Of a stretch of DNA of 25,529 bases, positions 9,210-16,384 are shown one piece after another. Position numbers and translations under genes: made by a program. The notes beneath the pieces were generated by a model that ran no database searches, was not told where the DNA came from, and worked only from the letters and a program-made list of their open reading frames with translations. The DNA is taken from assembly GCA_002293145.1 (NCBI GenBank), contig DBCO01000008.1, forward strand, positions 22,979-48,507, written 5' to 3'. The stretch's first letter is position 1. Each line of letters begins with the position of its first letter. The DNA is from Akkermansiaceae bacterium UBA956. GTDB taxonomy: Bacteria; Verrucomicrobiota; Verrucomicrobiia; Verrucomicrobiales; Akkermansiaceae.

Positions 9210-10061
9210 ATGATTAGTAATGATATCCAAATCTTAGGTAAGTCAGTATACCAGGCTGTGCGTAGCATCGATCTTGATGATAGAGATTGGTTGAGAAGTA
9301 TGCCAACATGTGCGCTGCTAGCTAAGTATCATATTTCTCATGTTGGTATAATGCACGCTCAGGCTCCATTTCATATCAGTCGCGTTGATCAATCAGGAAC
9401 ATTCATGATGGCCTGCCAGCAAGGCGGAGGCTTGGTGATGGTCGATGGTAAATGGGAAACACTCGGTGCTGGACAAGCCTGCTTGCTTCCGCCGTTTGTG
9501 AAAAATTCTTTTCGCTGCATTGCCGGAAAAAGTTGGTCGTTCAGTTGGGTGCGCTACTTGGAAAGTCGCGAGCGAGCACCGATCATTTCTGCTAATACAC
9601 CGGTGCTCGGTGACTATGAACACGCCATGCTCACGCACGCTATTCATGGTCTGCATGCCGAATGTTCACACGGAAATACCATCGCGATGACTGAGCAATG
9701 GTCACAGCTGATCCACGGCTACGTTATGCAATTCGCTCAGCCTCATCACTACGATGAACGTCTCGTCGGCTTGTGGACCGCTGTGCAAAAGGACCTCTCA
9801 CGGCAATGGACGCTGGGGGATTTTTCCAAAATTGCATACGTCAGTGATGAGCATCTACGCCGCTTGTGCCAAAAACATCTGGGCCGCAGTCCGATGCAGC
9901 ACTTGACGTTTTTGCGCATGCAACAAGCGCGACAACTCCTGCGTGAGACTCAGGATAAAGTCGAAACCATCGCTCACGCCGTGGGCTACGAGAGCGCCTT
10001 TGCATTCTCTAACACATTTACAAAATGGGTCGGCTGGCGACCTTCGGAGCATCGGCACTAA
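9210..10061 (+). CDS. AraC-family transcriptional regulator
   Basis: A 283-residue protein. The C-terminal ~100 residues are an AraC/XylS double helix-turn-helix domain: DFSKIAYVSDEHLRRLCQKH is the first HTH, RMQQARQLLRET the linker helix, and VETIAHAVGYESAFAFSNTF followed by KWVGWRPSEHRH the second HTH and conserved tail. The N-terminal part (about residues 40-130, with the GLVMVDGKWETLGAGQACLL cupin-like stretch) is the likely effector-sensing domain. Such regulators usually activate sugar or polysaccharide genes. It is divergent from the beta-strand-repeat gene, with a ~198 bp shared upstream region, and converges on the SGNH esterase gene with a 12 bp gap; either may be its target, together with the ABC operon elsewhere in the window. 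The start is the only plausible in-frame ATG giving a full N-terminal domain; no ribosome binding site is evident. Confidence 0.88.
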   Translation: MISNDIQILGKSVYQAVRSIDLDDRDWLRSMPTCALLAKYHISHVGIMHAQAPFHISRVDQSGTFMMACQQGGGLVMVDGKWETLGAGQACLLPPFVKNSFRCIAGKSWSFSWVRYLESRERAPIISANTPVLGDYEHAMLTHAIHGLHAECSHGNTIAMTEQWSQLIHGYVMQFAQPHHYDERLVGLWTAVQKDLSRQWTLGDFSKIAYVSDEHLRRLCQKHLGRSPMQHLTFLRMQQARQLLRETQDKVETIAHAVGYESAFAFSNTFTKWVGWRPSEHRH

Positions 10062-10073
10062 TCGAGCGCTAAG

Positions 10074-11342
10074 TTACGGATGATCCTCGTCGCCATCAGG
10101 GCGTTGAGTTTTTGGCGGAGCAGTGCTGATTGGCACCTCGAAATGCTCCATGGGCGTTGGTTGTGAGGGATCATAGGTGAAGTGTTCGATGATGTGTTTT
10201 GCCAGCGGATGCTGTTGTTTTTGCAGCGAATGAAGCACACATTGAGCGAGTTGATAACTGCCGTAGTTGTTGTGATGAGTGCCATCTTGCTTGCCATCGG
10301 CGAAAGCAAAAAGTTTCGCGAGATTTTTTTCGCCAACTGCTTGGTAGAGTTTTTGGCTCAAGGTTTGGAGGTCGATCAATGTGACTCGTTGTTGTGCGGC
10401 GACGAAGCGCACTTGCTCGGGGAAATCGAACAAAGTGTTTTTCGTGATGCCTGACATGCGCTCCATCGAGGTGATGAGGATTAACTCAGCGCCGCGCTTT
10501 TTCACCTCCATGGCGATCTGCGTAAGGTGGCCACGGTAGGTCTCGCTGTTGCTGCTTTTCATGTCGTTGTGACCAAATTGGACCATCACAAAATCACCTG
10601 GCTTGAGCAGATGATAGACCTTCTCGAAACGTCGCGCACGCAGTGATGAGGCGACGGATTCGCCGGATTCTCCATGGTTTGCAACGGCGATGCTTTCTTG
10701 AAAAAAGCGCGTGATCATTTGTCCCCAACTATTGAATGGCTCTGTTGCTTGATCGCACGAAGTCGAGTCACCACAGAGATACAAGGTGGGGACTGTGGCT
10801 GGTTCGATCACGATGCTGCGCAGCACTGGATTGCTGCCGTTGATTTCTAGTGTGATGCGGTCATCCCAGGCCCAGGCTTCATCGATAGCCTCACGTGGTT
10901 GCTTCAGCGAGACTTTGCTTACGCCATCAATCAGCGGCGTGCGGGTATTGACGATGAAGCTGTGGCTCACGAATTCACCCACTTCTGTGCTGATGTTTTC
11001 TAACATCAATCGCCGTAGCTCAGCCTTGATGGTGGTATTGGTGGTAGCCGTTTCCGAGCCGAGTGTGATGGTGACGCGGTGATTTCCTGCGGGAACCTTG
11101 ACGGAAAAAAAGCGGACGTTCTCTGCTCTGGCCTCAAAGCCAAAACCGTGCTCGGCTTGATATGCATCTTCGCATTGGACTAACTGGAATCCCTCGGCGA
11201 TGGGCGTGGTGAAGGCGAATTTTTTGATAGCATCATCGGCGAGAGAAAAACTCGGGATCAGTGTTGCGAGCATGGTCAGGAGGGAAATCAGTGAGCGGCG
11301 AGGAAACTTCTGCATGCCGTGATGATCGCAGAATTTTGCCAT
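10074..11342 (-). CDS. SGNH/GDSL hydrolase, rhamnogalacturonan acetylesterase-like (CE12)
   Basis: A 422-residue protein with an N-terminal signal peptide (hydrophobic SLISLLTMLATLIPSFSLA), so it is exported. An N-terminal beta domain (about 40-180) precedes the catalytic domain. The SGNH blocks are present: block I LCGDSTS with the nucleophile Ser near 193, block II HGESGES with the conserved Gly, block III QFGHND (257-260) with the oxyanion-hole Asn, and block V DGTHHN with Asp353 and His356. The GDST/GHND/DGTHHN set is typical of rhamnogalacturonan acetylesterases, which remove acetyl groups from pectic backbones. The start at 11342 is preceded by AAAGGG about ten bases upstream; the alternative ATG at 11315 lacks such a site, although it would give a more usual signal peptide. 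The C-terminus is proline-rich. The exact substrate is inferred. Confidence 0.87.
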   Translation of the reverse strand: MAKFCDHHGMQKFPRRSLISLLTMLATLIPSFSLADDAIKKFAFTTPIAEGFQLVQCEDAYQAEHGFGFEARAENVRFFSVKVPAGNHRVTITLGSETATTNTTIKAELRRLMLENISTEVGEFVSHSFIVNTRTPLIDGVSKVSLKQPREAIDEAWAWDDRITLEINGSNPVLRSIVIEPATVPTLYLCGDSTSCDQATEPFNSWGQMITRFFQESIAVANHGESGESVASSLRARRFEKVYHLLKPGDFVMVQFGHNDMKSSNSETYRGHLTQIAMEVKKRGAELILITSMERMSGITKNTLFDFPEQVRFVAAQQRVTLIDLQTLSQKLYQAVGEKNLAKLFAFADGKQDGTHHNNYGSYQLAQCVLHSLQKQQHPLAKHIIEHFTYDPSQPTPMEHFEVPISTAPPKTQRPDGDEDHP

Positions 11343-11401
11343 CTGGCTATACCCTTTCTGGGGTAAAGAATGAGTTGAAACAATCGCTATTTGCTAGGCG
11401 A

Positions 11402-11615
11402 TGCCTCAGGTATACTTAAGTTCCTTCGAGTGATCCATCTCGAAGTCCCTGCTGAATTGTGCGGAGGTGTTGAGCTTGATCACACTCTTGAAAAATGGCC
11501 ATGGGGAGTGAGGGTCGACATTACTCGCAGATTCTACCAAGAGAACTTGGGGATTTTGAGCAGCAGACGTCTGTTCGCGCGTGCAATCTGCTCGAGCTTG
11601 GTGAGACCTGAGGCT
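11402..11615 (+). ncRNA. Possible structured RNA in the esterase-nuoA gap (strand uncertain)
   Basis: The ~300 bp between the esterase start (11342) and the end of nuoA (11650) shows no convincing protein gene. Its ends pair: GCCTCAGGT at 11403-11411 is the exact reverse complement of ACCTGAGGC at 11606-11614. Inside are TTCGAG (11425-11430) that can pair with CTCGAG (11591-11596), GCAGATT (11527-11533) with AATCTGC (11585-11591), a CCAAG-AGAA-CTTGG hairpin and a CAGACGTCTG palindrome. A long closed stem about 210 nt apart recalls 6S RNA, but I cannot confirm the conserved bubble, and some pairs are mutually exclusive. Short pairings of this kind can arise by chance; the 9 bp closing helix is the best evidence. 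No clear promoter or terminator was found. Confidence 0.27.
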
Positions 11616-11649
11616 TGAGTTAAAAAAATAGAACGTGATCAATCATGAA

Positions 11650-12021
11650 TTACGATTTCCAGTTGAGAGCACCCTTTTTCAGCGCATAAACATAGGCGAG
11701 AGCAAGAATGCCAGCAAATCCAGCCATACTCAAGAGGGGCACCGCGGAAATCTGAGCCATGTCGCGGAACTGCACCGCCCATGGATACATGAAGACAACT
11801 TCGATGTCGAAAATCACGAAAAGCATCGCCACGAGGTAGAATTTGACAGAAAAACGTGGTGCTCCATCGCCAATGGGGAGCATGCCGCACTCGTAGGCAC
11901 TGTCTTTGCTCGCGCTCGTGCGTGCGGATTTTCCAAAGACGACACTGAGAGAGAGAACCACCGCAGCAAATCCGATGGCGATGATCATTTGGAACAATAC
12001 GGGTAGGTAGTCACTCAGCAT
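11650..12021 (-). CDS. nuoA: NADH-quinone oxidoreductase subunit A
   Basis: A 123-residue membrane subunit of respiratory complex I, which couples NADH oxidation to quinone reduction and ion pumping. It shows three hydrophobic helices and the family signatures SAYECGMLPIG (E-C-G) and RFSVKFYLVAMLFVIFDIE followed by VVFMYPWA, the most conserved stretch of NuoA. The frame extends upstream to a TTG at 12060, but the ATG at 12021 (MLSDYLPVLFQ) gives the normal family N-terminus. The gene faces away from nuoB and nuoC, which lie 1.5 kb away on the other strand with agmatine deiminase between. This is unusual, since nuoA normally begins the nuo operon. The identification itself is secure. Confidence 0.93.
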   Translation of the reverse strand: MLSDYLPVLFQMIIAIGFAAVVLSLSVVFGKSARTSASKDSAYECGMLPIGDGAPRFSVKFYLVAMLFVIFDIEVVFMYPWAVQFRDMAQISAVPLLSMAGFAGILALAYVYALKKGALNWKS

Positions 12022-12255
12022 GGCGGGCAGAAGATTGGCAAAAATCCGTGAGCGAGTCAAGCACAGAGCGGAAAAAGGCGTGAAAAATCAAATGACACAA
12101 ATCGTTCAGTGAGGGGCAGTTGCGTCGCTTGCGGAGTTGAAAATAATGCATCAAGTGATCGATCTCTCGGTTTTTGTGCCCTTTGCTGTGTTTTTCATGT
12201 TTCGCAAGTGAATTAGGCATTTCCAAAGTGCGATTGCTAAGCTAAAGAGACGCCG

Positions 12256-13302
12256 ATGACTGCTGCGAAAAATGGATTTGCAATGCCTGCCGAGTGGAGC
12301 CGACAAGAAGCGATTTGGCTGTCTTGGCCGGTGGCGGATGAACGCCATTGGGCGGGAAAAAAGCAGGACTTGATGGGCGAAAAATTTGCCGAGATCGCCG
12401 CCGCGATGTCGCACTTTCAACTAGTGCGCATCAATGCTCCCGCGCGCAATCACGAACACATCCGCAGTCTGTGCCTGCGCGGCAAGGTGAATGAACGGCA
12501 CTTAGAGCTCTATGATCATCCGAATAATGATGTGTGGTGTCGCGATCACGGGCCGATTTTTGTCAAGCACGGTGAGACCGGTGAGGTGGCAGTGACCGAC
12601 TGGGGATTCAATGCTTGGGGTGGGAAATTTCCGCCCTGGGACCTCGATGATTCGATTCCGAAAAAAATCGCGCAGAGCCGAGAAATGCGGCGTTTTGATG
12701 GCGGCATGATTCTCGAAGGGGGAGCCATTGAGATCAATGCAGCGGGCCAACTCTTGACCACCGAGGCAGTGCTATTGAATCCAAATCGTAATCCGCAGAT
12801 GGAGCGTGCAGAGATCGAACATCATCTGCGCGAAGGTCTCGGCGTGAAGGAAATTCTCTGGCTCAAGGGCGGCATCGTAGGTGATGACACCGATGGCCAC
12901 ATTGACGATCTGGTGCGTTTTGTTAGCGATGAAGCCATGCTTGTCTGCGTGGATAAAGACAGCACATCCCCGAACCATCGGGTGCTGACAGAAAACTTCA
13001 CTGATCTGAAAGGCTTTCGCAAAATCAGCGGCGGCAACTTTGATTTGCTCGAAATGCCGATGCCGCAGGCCTGCGAAGTACCTGGTTGGCGTTTGCCGGT
13101 TTTGCCCGCATCGTATGTGAATTACGTATTAGTCAATCACGGCGTCATCGTGCCGCAATTCCGCCAAAAAGCCAATGACCAGAGAGCCTTGTCGATCATC
13201 CGCGAGATTTTCCCTGATCGTGAAGTCGTCGGCATCGACTGCCTCGACCTCGTCGAAGAAGGTGGCACCCTGCACTGCATCAGTCAGCAACAACCGGAGT
13301 GA
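12256..13302 (+). CDS. aguA: Agmatine deiminase
   Basis: A 348-residue enzyme of the peptidyl-arginine-deiminase-like (PAD_porph) family. It hydrolyses agmatine to N-carbamoylputrescine and ammonia in the arginine decarboxylase route to putrescine, in the cytoplasm. Family motifs are in order: PAEWSRQEAIWLSWP at the N-terminus, NNDVWCRDHGPIF, the LEGGAIEINAAGQLLTTEAV stretch (residues ~155-175), DDTDGHIDD and the C-terminal GGTLHCISQQQP with catalytic Cys near 341. Length is normal. The ATG at 12256 follows AAAGAGA at a workable distance. It is divergent from nuoA across 234 bp and in line with nuoB, 183 bp downstream. No other polyamine gene is seen in the window, so it may complete a pathway encoded elsewhere. 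Confidence 0.94.
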   Translation: MTAAKNGFAMPAEWSRQEAIWLSWPVADERHWAGKKQDLMGEKFAEIAAAMSHFQLVRINAPARNHEHIRSLCLRGKVNERHLELYDHPNNDVWCRDHGPIFVKHGETGEVAVTDWGFNAWGGKFPPWDLDDSIPKKIAQSREMRRFDGGMILEGGAIEINAAGQLLTTEAVLLNPNRNPQMERAEIEHHLREGLGVKEILWLKGGIVGDDTDGHIDDLVRFVSDEAMLVCVDKDSTSPNHRVLTENFTDLKGFRKISGGNFDLLEMPMPQACEVPGWRLPVLPASYVNYVLVNHGVIVPQFRQKANDQRALSIIREIFPDREVVGIDCLDLVEEGGTLHCISQQQPE

Positions 13303-13408
13303 GACGTAAGACTTTCAGACATAAGACGTAAGAATTGAAGAGCTTTTACGGGGTTGGATGAATTCCATAAATGTGTCTGATTGCTGCGGCTGGTTGGTTT
13401 TTCCGAGC

Positions 13409-13426
13409 TTGTGAAAAATTTCACAA
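13409..13426. promoter_or_regulatory. Perfect palindrome upstream of nuoB, operator candidate
   Basis: TTGTGAAA-AA-TTTCACAA is an 18 bp inverted repeat with perfect 8 bp arms, ending 59 bp before the nuoB ATG. The symmetry and size fit a dimeric regulator site; the TTGTGA half resembles CRP-type half-sites (TGTGA) but with closer spacing. It also falls inside the upstream extension of the nuoB frame, which argues that this extension is not translated. Confidence 0.4.
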
Positions 13427-13485
13427 TCTGCTTGAGATATTGGGGAAACCAGTGCACCTTGTGCCGCGCACCGCGCAATATTTCT

Positions 13486-14022
13486 ATGGAAACTACCGAT
13501 ACCAACCAGACCTTTGCTGCCTATGACTCGAAGATCGAGGGCAATGTGATTATCACGAAGGTGGATGCCGCGATGAACTGGATGCGCAAAAACTCGATGT
13601 GGCCGATGCCTATGGGGCTAGCTTGCTGTGCGATCGAGATGATGGCTGCTGCGTGCAGTCGCTTCGACCTCAGCCGTTTTGGCATGGAGGTAATGCGCTT
13701 TTCGCCACGTCAAGCGGACGTGATGATTGTATCAGGAACGGTAACCTACAAAATGGCGCTCGCCGTTAAACGCGTTTGGGATCAAATGCCTGAGCCCAAG
13801 TGGTGCATCGCCATGGGCGCTTGCGCATCGAGCGGAGGCATGTATCGCAGCTACGCTGTGCTCCAAGGCATCGACCGCTTGATTCCCGTTGACGTTTACA
13901 TTTCCGGTTGCCCACCGCGCCCAGAAGCCTTGATCGAAGGATTGCTGAAACTGCAGCGCAAGATCGAAGGCACCGACGCCGTCATGGAGCAGAAAAAAGA
14001 ACTGCTCGAAGACTTGGCCTAA
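13486..14022 (+). CDS. nuoB: NADH-quinone oxidoreductase subunit B
   Basis: A 178-residue peripheral-arm subunit of complex I that carries the N2 [4Fe-4S] cluster next to the quinone site. All four ligands are visible: the adjacent Cys47-Cys48 in MGLACCAIEMM, Cys113 in MGACASSGG, and Cys142 in ISGCPPRPEALI. The RQADVMIVSGTVT and RSYAVLQGIDRLIPVDVYI segments are also typical. The frame is open back to 13381, but METTDTNQTF at 13486 gives the normal length, and the upstream stretch carries an operator-like palindrome and a protein sequence unlike NuoB. nuoC follows 37 bp later. Upstream lies a tail of short GACGTAAGA repeats after the agmatine deiminase gene. Confidence 0.95.
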   Translation: METTDTNQTFAAYDSKIEGNVIITKVDAAMNWMRKNSMWPMPMGLACCAIEMMAAACSRFDLSRFGMEVMRFSPRQADVMIVSGTVTYKMALAVKRVWDQMPEPKWCIAMGACASSGGMYRSYAVLQGIDRLIPVDVYISGCPPRPEALIEGLLKLQRKIEGTDAVMEQKKELLEDLA

Positions 14023-14059
14023 AATTTATTTTCATTCATTCTGCTAGAAACACCGCATC

Positions 14060-14626
14060 ATGTCCGCTGAAGACCTCGACGTATTGAAAAAAGAGTTTGC
14101 TGCCGAAGTCATCGGCACCAAGGAATTTCGTGGCGAGCACACCATCACGGTGTCCTTGGCAGCGTTGTATGATGTTCTGGCGTATTGCAAAAATTTGTTA
14201 GGCTACAATTTCCTGCTCGATATATCCAGCCTCGATCACTTCGGTGACGATCCACGCTTTGAGATGGTGTATGAACTCGCTACTGTGGATGACAAAAAAC
14301 ACTTGCGTGTCAAAGCTCCTGTGGGCGAAGAGGAATCGGTGAAATCAGCCGTCGATCTCTGGCTAGCTGCCGATTGGCATGAGCGCGAAGCCTATGATAT
14401 GATGGGTATTAACTTCACGGGGCACCCAAATATGAAGCGGATTCTGATGTGGGAAGGCTATCCTTTTTTCCCACTGCGCAAGGATTTCCCGTTGGCAGGT
14501 CGCCCCTCTGACATGCCTGATGTTGCCTTCACTGGCGTAGCTCCGCTCGAAGGTGGTCCGTTCGTGACCTCCTGCGGGACAGACGATGTCGTGCGCCGCG
14601 AACCGCGTGCTCGTGATCAAAAGTAA
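14060..14626 (+). CDS. nuoC: NADH-quinone oxidoreductase subunit C
   Basis: A 188-residue 30-kDa-type subunit of the complex I peripheral arm. The signature WHEREAYDMMGINFTGHPN followed by MKRILMWEGYPFFPLRKDF is unmistakable for this family. It is not fused to NuoD. The C-terminus is extended beyond the core (PLEGGPFVTSCGTDDVVRRE) with a sequence I cannot assign. It follows nuoB by 37 bp and precedes a rhomboid protease gene by 21 bp, so the three are probably one transcript. nuoD, which usually follows, is absent here and must be elsewhere if complex I is complete. No strong ribosome binding site is visible. Confidence 0.95.
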   Translation: MSAEDLDVLKKEFAAEVIGTKEFRGEHTITVSLAALYDVLAYCKNLLGYNFLLDISSLDHFGDDPRFEMVYELATVDDKKHLRVKAPVGEEESVKSAVDLWLAADWHEREAYDMMGINFTGHPNMKRILMWEGYPFFPLRKDFPLAGRPSDMPDVAFTGVAPLEGGPFVTSCGTDDVVRREPRARDQK

Positions 14627-14647
14627 TCGATTTTCTTCGCTCTCCCC

Positions 14648-15346
14648 ATGGTCCCTGCCGCACATTCGTTAGGACGTGCCCGCTGGACATGGTTAGCTCT
14701 CGCAGTTTTGGTGTTGGTGCAAAGCTATGTTGCATCGGGCGGAGGTTTCGCCGAGTGGACCGAGATTTTTTTGTGTTTTGGTGTCTCGCGAGATGAATTT
14801 TTGTCAGGACGCGTTTGGCAATTGGTCACGCATTTTTTCCTGCATGGCAATTGGTCACACTTGTTCACCAACGCGGTCATTTTGTTGATCTTGGCTGCGC
14901 GCATCGAGGACATTCTCGGGCGCAATATGCTCTTTCTTTCATTGCTCTGCGGAACGGTTGGTGGGGGAGTGCTGCATTTGTTGCTGGTGCCCCCGGGCGG
15001 CTTGCTCGTTGGTGCCTCAGGTGCCTGCATGGCGATGCTACTGCTTTTCACCACGATATCACCGCAATCGCGGGTGTTTTTTCTGCCGGTATCTGCGGGC
15101 AATCTTGGCCTCGGTGTATTGATCAGTTCGTTGTTATTGAGCCTGCTTAATCCCTTGCTTGGCTTGCCGTTTTTAGCGCGCATCGGAGCGATGGCGCAGT
15201 CGTTCTATCCGGATCTTTTTCAGATTGGCCATGCGTGTCATCTCGGCGGATCTGTAGCTGGGATTTTGTTAGCTAGATGGCTCATGCGTCGTCGTGTTAG
15301 TCTAGCAGATTTGCAAAGAGCTCGGATGAACCGAGAAAAGCATTGA
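14648..15346 (+). CDS. Rhomboid family intramembrane serine protease
   Basis: A 232-residue polytopic membrane protein. Rhomboid features are in order: HFFLHGNWSHLFTNAVILL (loop 1 / TM2 motif with H-G-N and the Asn), GASGACMAM with catalytic Ser124 in GxSG, and HACHLGGSVAGILLAR with the catalytic His at about 198. The Ser-His dyad is therefore intact and the protein should be active, cleaving transmembrane segments within the inner membrane. Several hydrophobic helices are spaced as in six-helix bacterial rhomboids. The C-terminal tail is basic and cytoplasmic. It lies 21 bp after nuoC, likely co-transcribed, and converges on the PP2C gene with a 14 bp gap. The substrate is unknown. Confidence 0.9.
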   Translation: MVPAAHSLGRARWTWLALAVLVLVQSYVASGGGFAEWTEIFLCFGVSRDEFLSGRVWQLVTHFFLHGNWSHLFTNAVILLILAARIEDILGRNMLFLSLLCGTVGGGVLHLLLVPPGGLLVGASGACMAMLLLFTTISPQSRVFFLPVSAGNLGLGVLISSLLLSLLNPLLGLPFLARIGAMAQSFYPDLFQIGHACHLGGSVAGILLARWLMRRRVSLADLQRARMNREKH

Positions 15347-15360
15347 GTTCCCTAGAACGT

Positions 15361-16239
15361 TTAAGCGAGTTCAAAAAGTAACGCAGTGGTATTGTCGCGC
15401 CCTGAATCCGCCACCGCCTCTTTTACCAAAGCCACAGCATTCAGTTCACCGTCAGCCGTGCTGGCGCGCGCCATTTCCTCGATTTTGCGGTCCCACAGCC
15501 CATCGACCACGCCATCCGAGCAGATCAGAAAACGATCGCCTTTTTCCCATGCAATGCGTCCAATCTGTGGATCGATGTTTTTTTGGCCACCGCCCAATGC
15601 CTGATTCAGTGCGTGACGCTGTGGGTGATTGCGGGCCTCGCGTTCATTGATCTTTCCTTCACGAAATAGCCAGCCGACATAAGAATGATCGTGCGATACC
15701 TGCACCATCGGACCATTTTTCGGCAAATAGTAAATGCGACTATCGCCGATGTGGCCAAAATACACCCACTCTGGCATCACCCAGCACAGGCTCAGTGTGG
15801 CTCCCATGCCCGCGCATTCCTCATAGTAGCGACCCATTTCAGTCATCGCGCGGTGAATTTGCTCAAATAACTCACGCATCACATCCGGAAGTCCGGCATC
15901 GAATTTCTGCGCACTAAGACTATAGCTTTTCGGCAACAGGCGAGTGATTTTTTCCACCGCGATCTTGCTGGCAAATTCACCCGATTTCGCACCGCCCATG
16001 CCATCGCTCACAGCAAACACAAAATCACCCTGCAGCAGATTACCATCGCCAATTTTCCCCAAATAGCGCAGCTCCCGCGCATCAAAGGTCAGCGCCAAAA
16101 AAGAATCCTCATTGTTTTTCCGAAAACGCCCCAGGTCCGATAGCGCAGACCAGCGCAAGGTTCCTTCAGGGCATGAGTTTTCGGCATTTTCTTCGAGCAT
16201 CGCTGCCACAGACATAGAAAAAAACTTGCCTACTAGCAA
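15361..16239 (-). CDS. PP2C-type protein serine/threonine phosphatase
   Basis: A 292-residue PPM-family phosphatase that removes phosphate from Ser/Thr using two metal ions. Motifs in order: GRFRKNNEDSFLA (motif 1, R-N-N-E-D), FVFAVSDGMGGAKSGEFAS (metal-binding D and the DGMGG box), GMGATLSL, GHIGDSRIYYL, DHSYVGWLFREG, RFLICSDGVVDGLWD (metal-binding Asp) and GRDNTTALL near the end. All key Asp residues are present, so it is probably active; no membrane segment or extra domain is seen. It is the bacterial Stp1/PrpC type and normally counters Hanks-type kinases; no kinase is in the window. The start at 16239 could instead be the ATG at 16215. It is divergent from glutamine synthetase. Confidence 0.93.
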   Translation of the reverse strand: MLVGKFFSMSVAAMLEENAENSCPEGTLRWSALSDLGRFRKNNEDSFLALTFDARELRYLGKIGDGNLLQGDFVFAVSDGMGGAKSGEFASKIAVEKITRLLPKSYSLSAQKFDAGLPDVMRELFEQIHRAMTEMGRYYEECAGMGATLSLCWVMPEWVYFGHIGDSRIYYLPKNGPMVQVSHDHSYVGWLFREGKINEREARNHPQRHALNQALGGGQKNIDPQIGRIAWEKGDRFLICSDGVVDGLWDRKIEEMARASTADGELNAVALVKEAVADSGRDNTTALLFELA

Positions 16240-16268
16240 ATTGAAAAAAATTCATAGTTACCGAAAAG

Positions 16269-16285
16269 TTGGCGCGTTTTTTGCT
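16269..16285 (+). promoter_or_regulatory. Sigma-54 promoter for glutamine synthetase
   Basis: TTGGCGCG-TTTT-TTGCT matches the sigma-54 consensus (YTGGCACG-N4-TTGCW) with a single core change, A to G, and the obligatory GG (16271-16272) and GC (16283-16284) are exactly ten bases apart. The predicted start is about 12 nt beyond, near 16296, giving a leader of ~88 nt. A weaker sigma-70 reading (TTGGCG-N17-AAAAAT) overlaps it. Nitrogen control of glutamine synthetase through sigma-54 is well known in other bacteria, so context supports the call. Confidence 0.62.
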
Positions 16286-16384
16286 TACTGAAAAAATGTG
16301 AGGGGTGCATCCACAGATTTGTCTGGCAAGTCTCTGAGAAATGTACAACATCCGCGCGACCCGAATTAACCAACAATTACAACC

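Noticed and set aside
9012..9230. A 73-codon N-terminal extension of the beta-strand-repeat protein
   Set aside because: The extension precedes a clear signal peptide, contains a TATAAT promoter with correct spacing, overlaps the divergent AraC start and has no exported-protein features.
13381..13485. A longer NuoB with 35 extra residues
   Set aside because: The added residues do not resemble NuoB and the DNA holds a perfect regulatory-type palindrome; the ATG at 13486 gives the normal protein.
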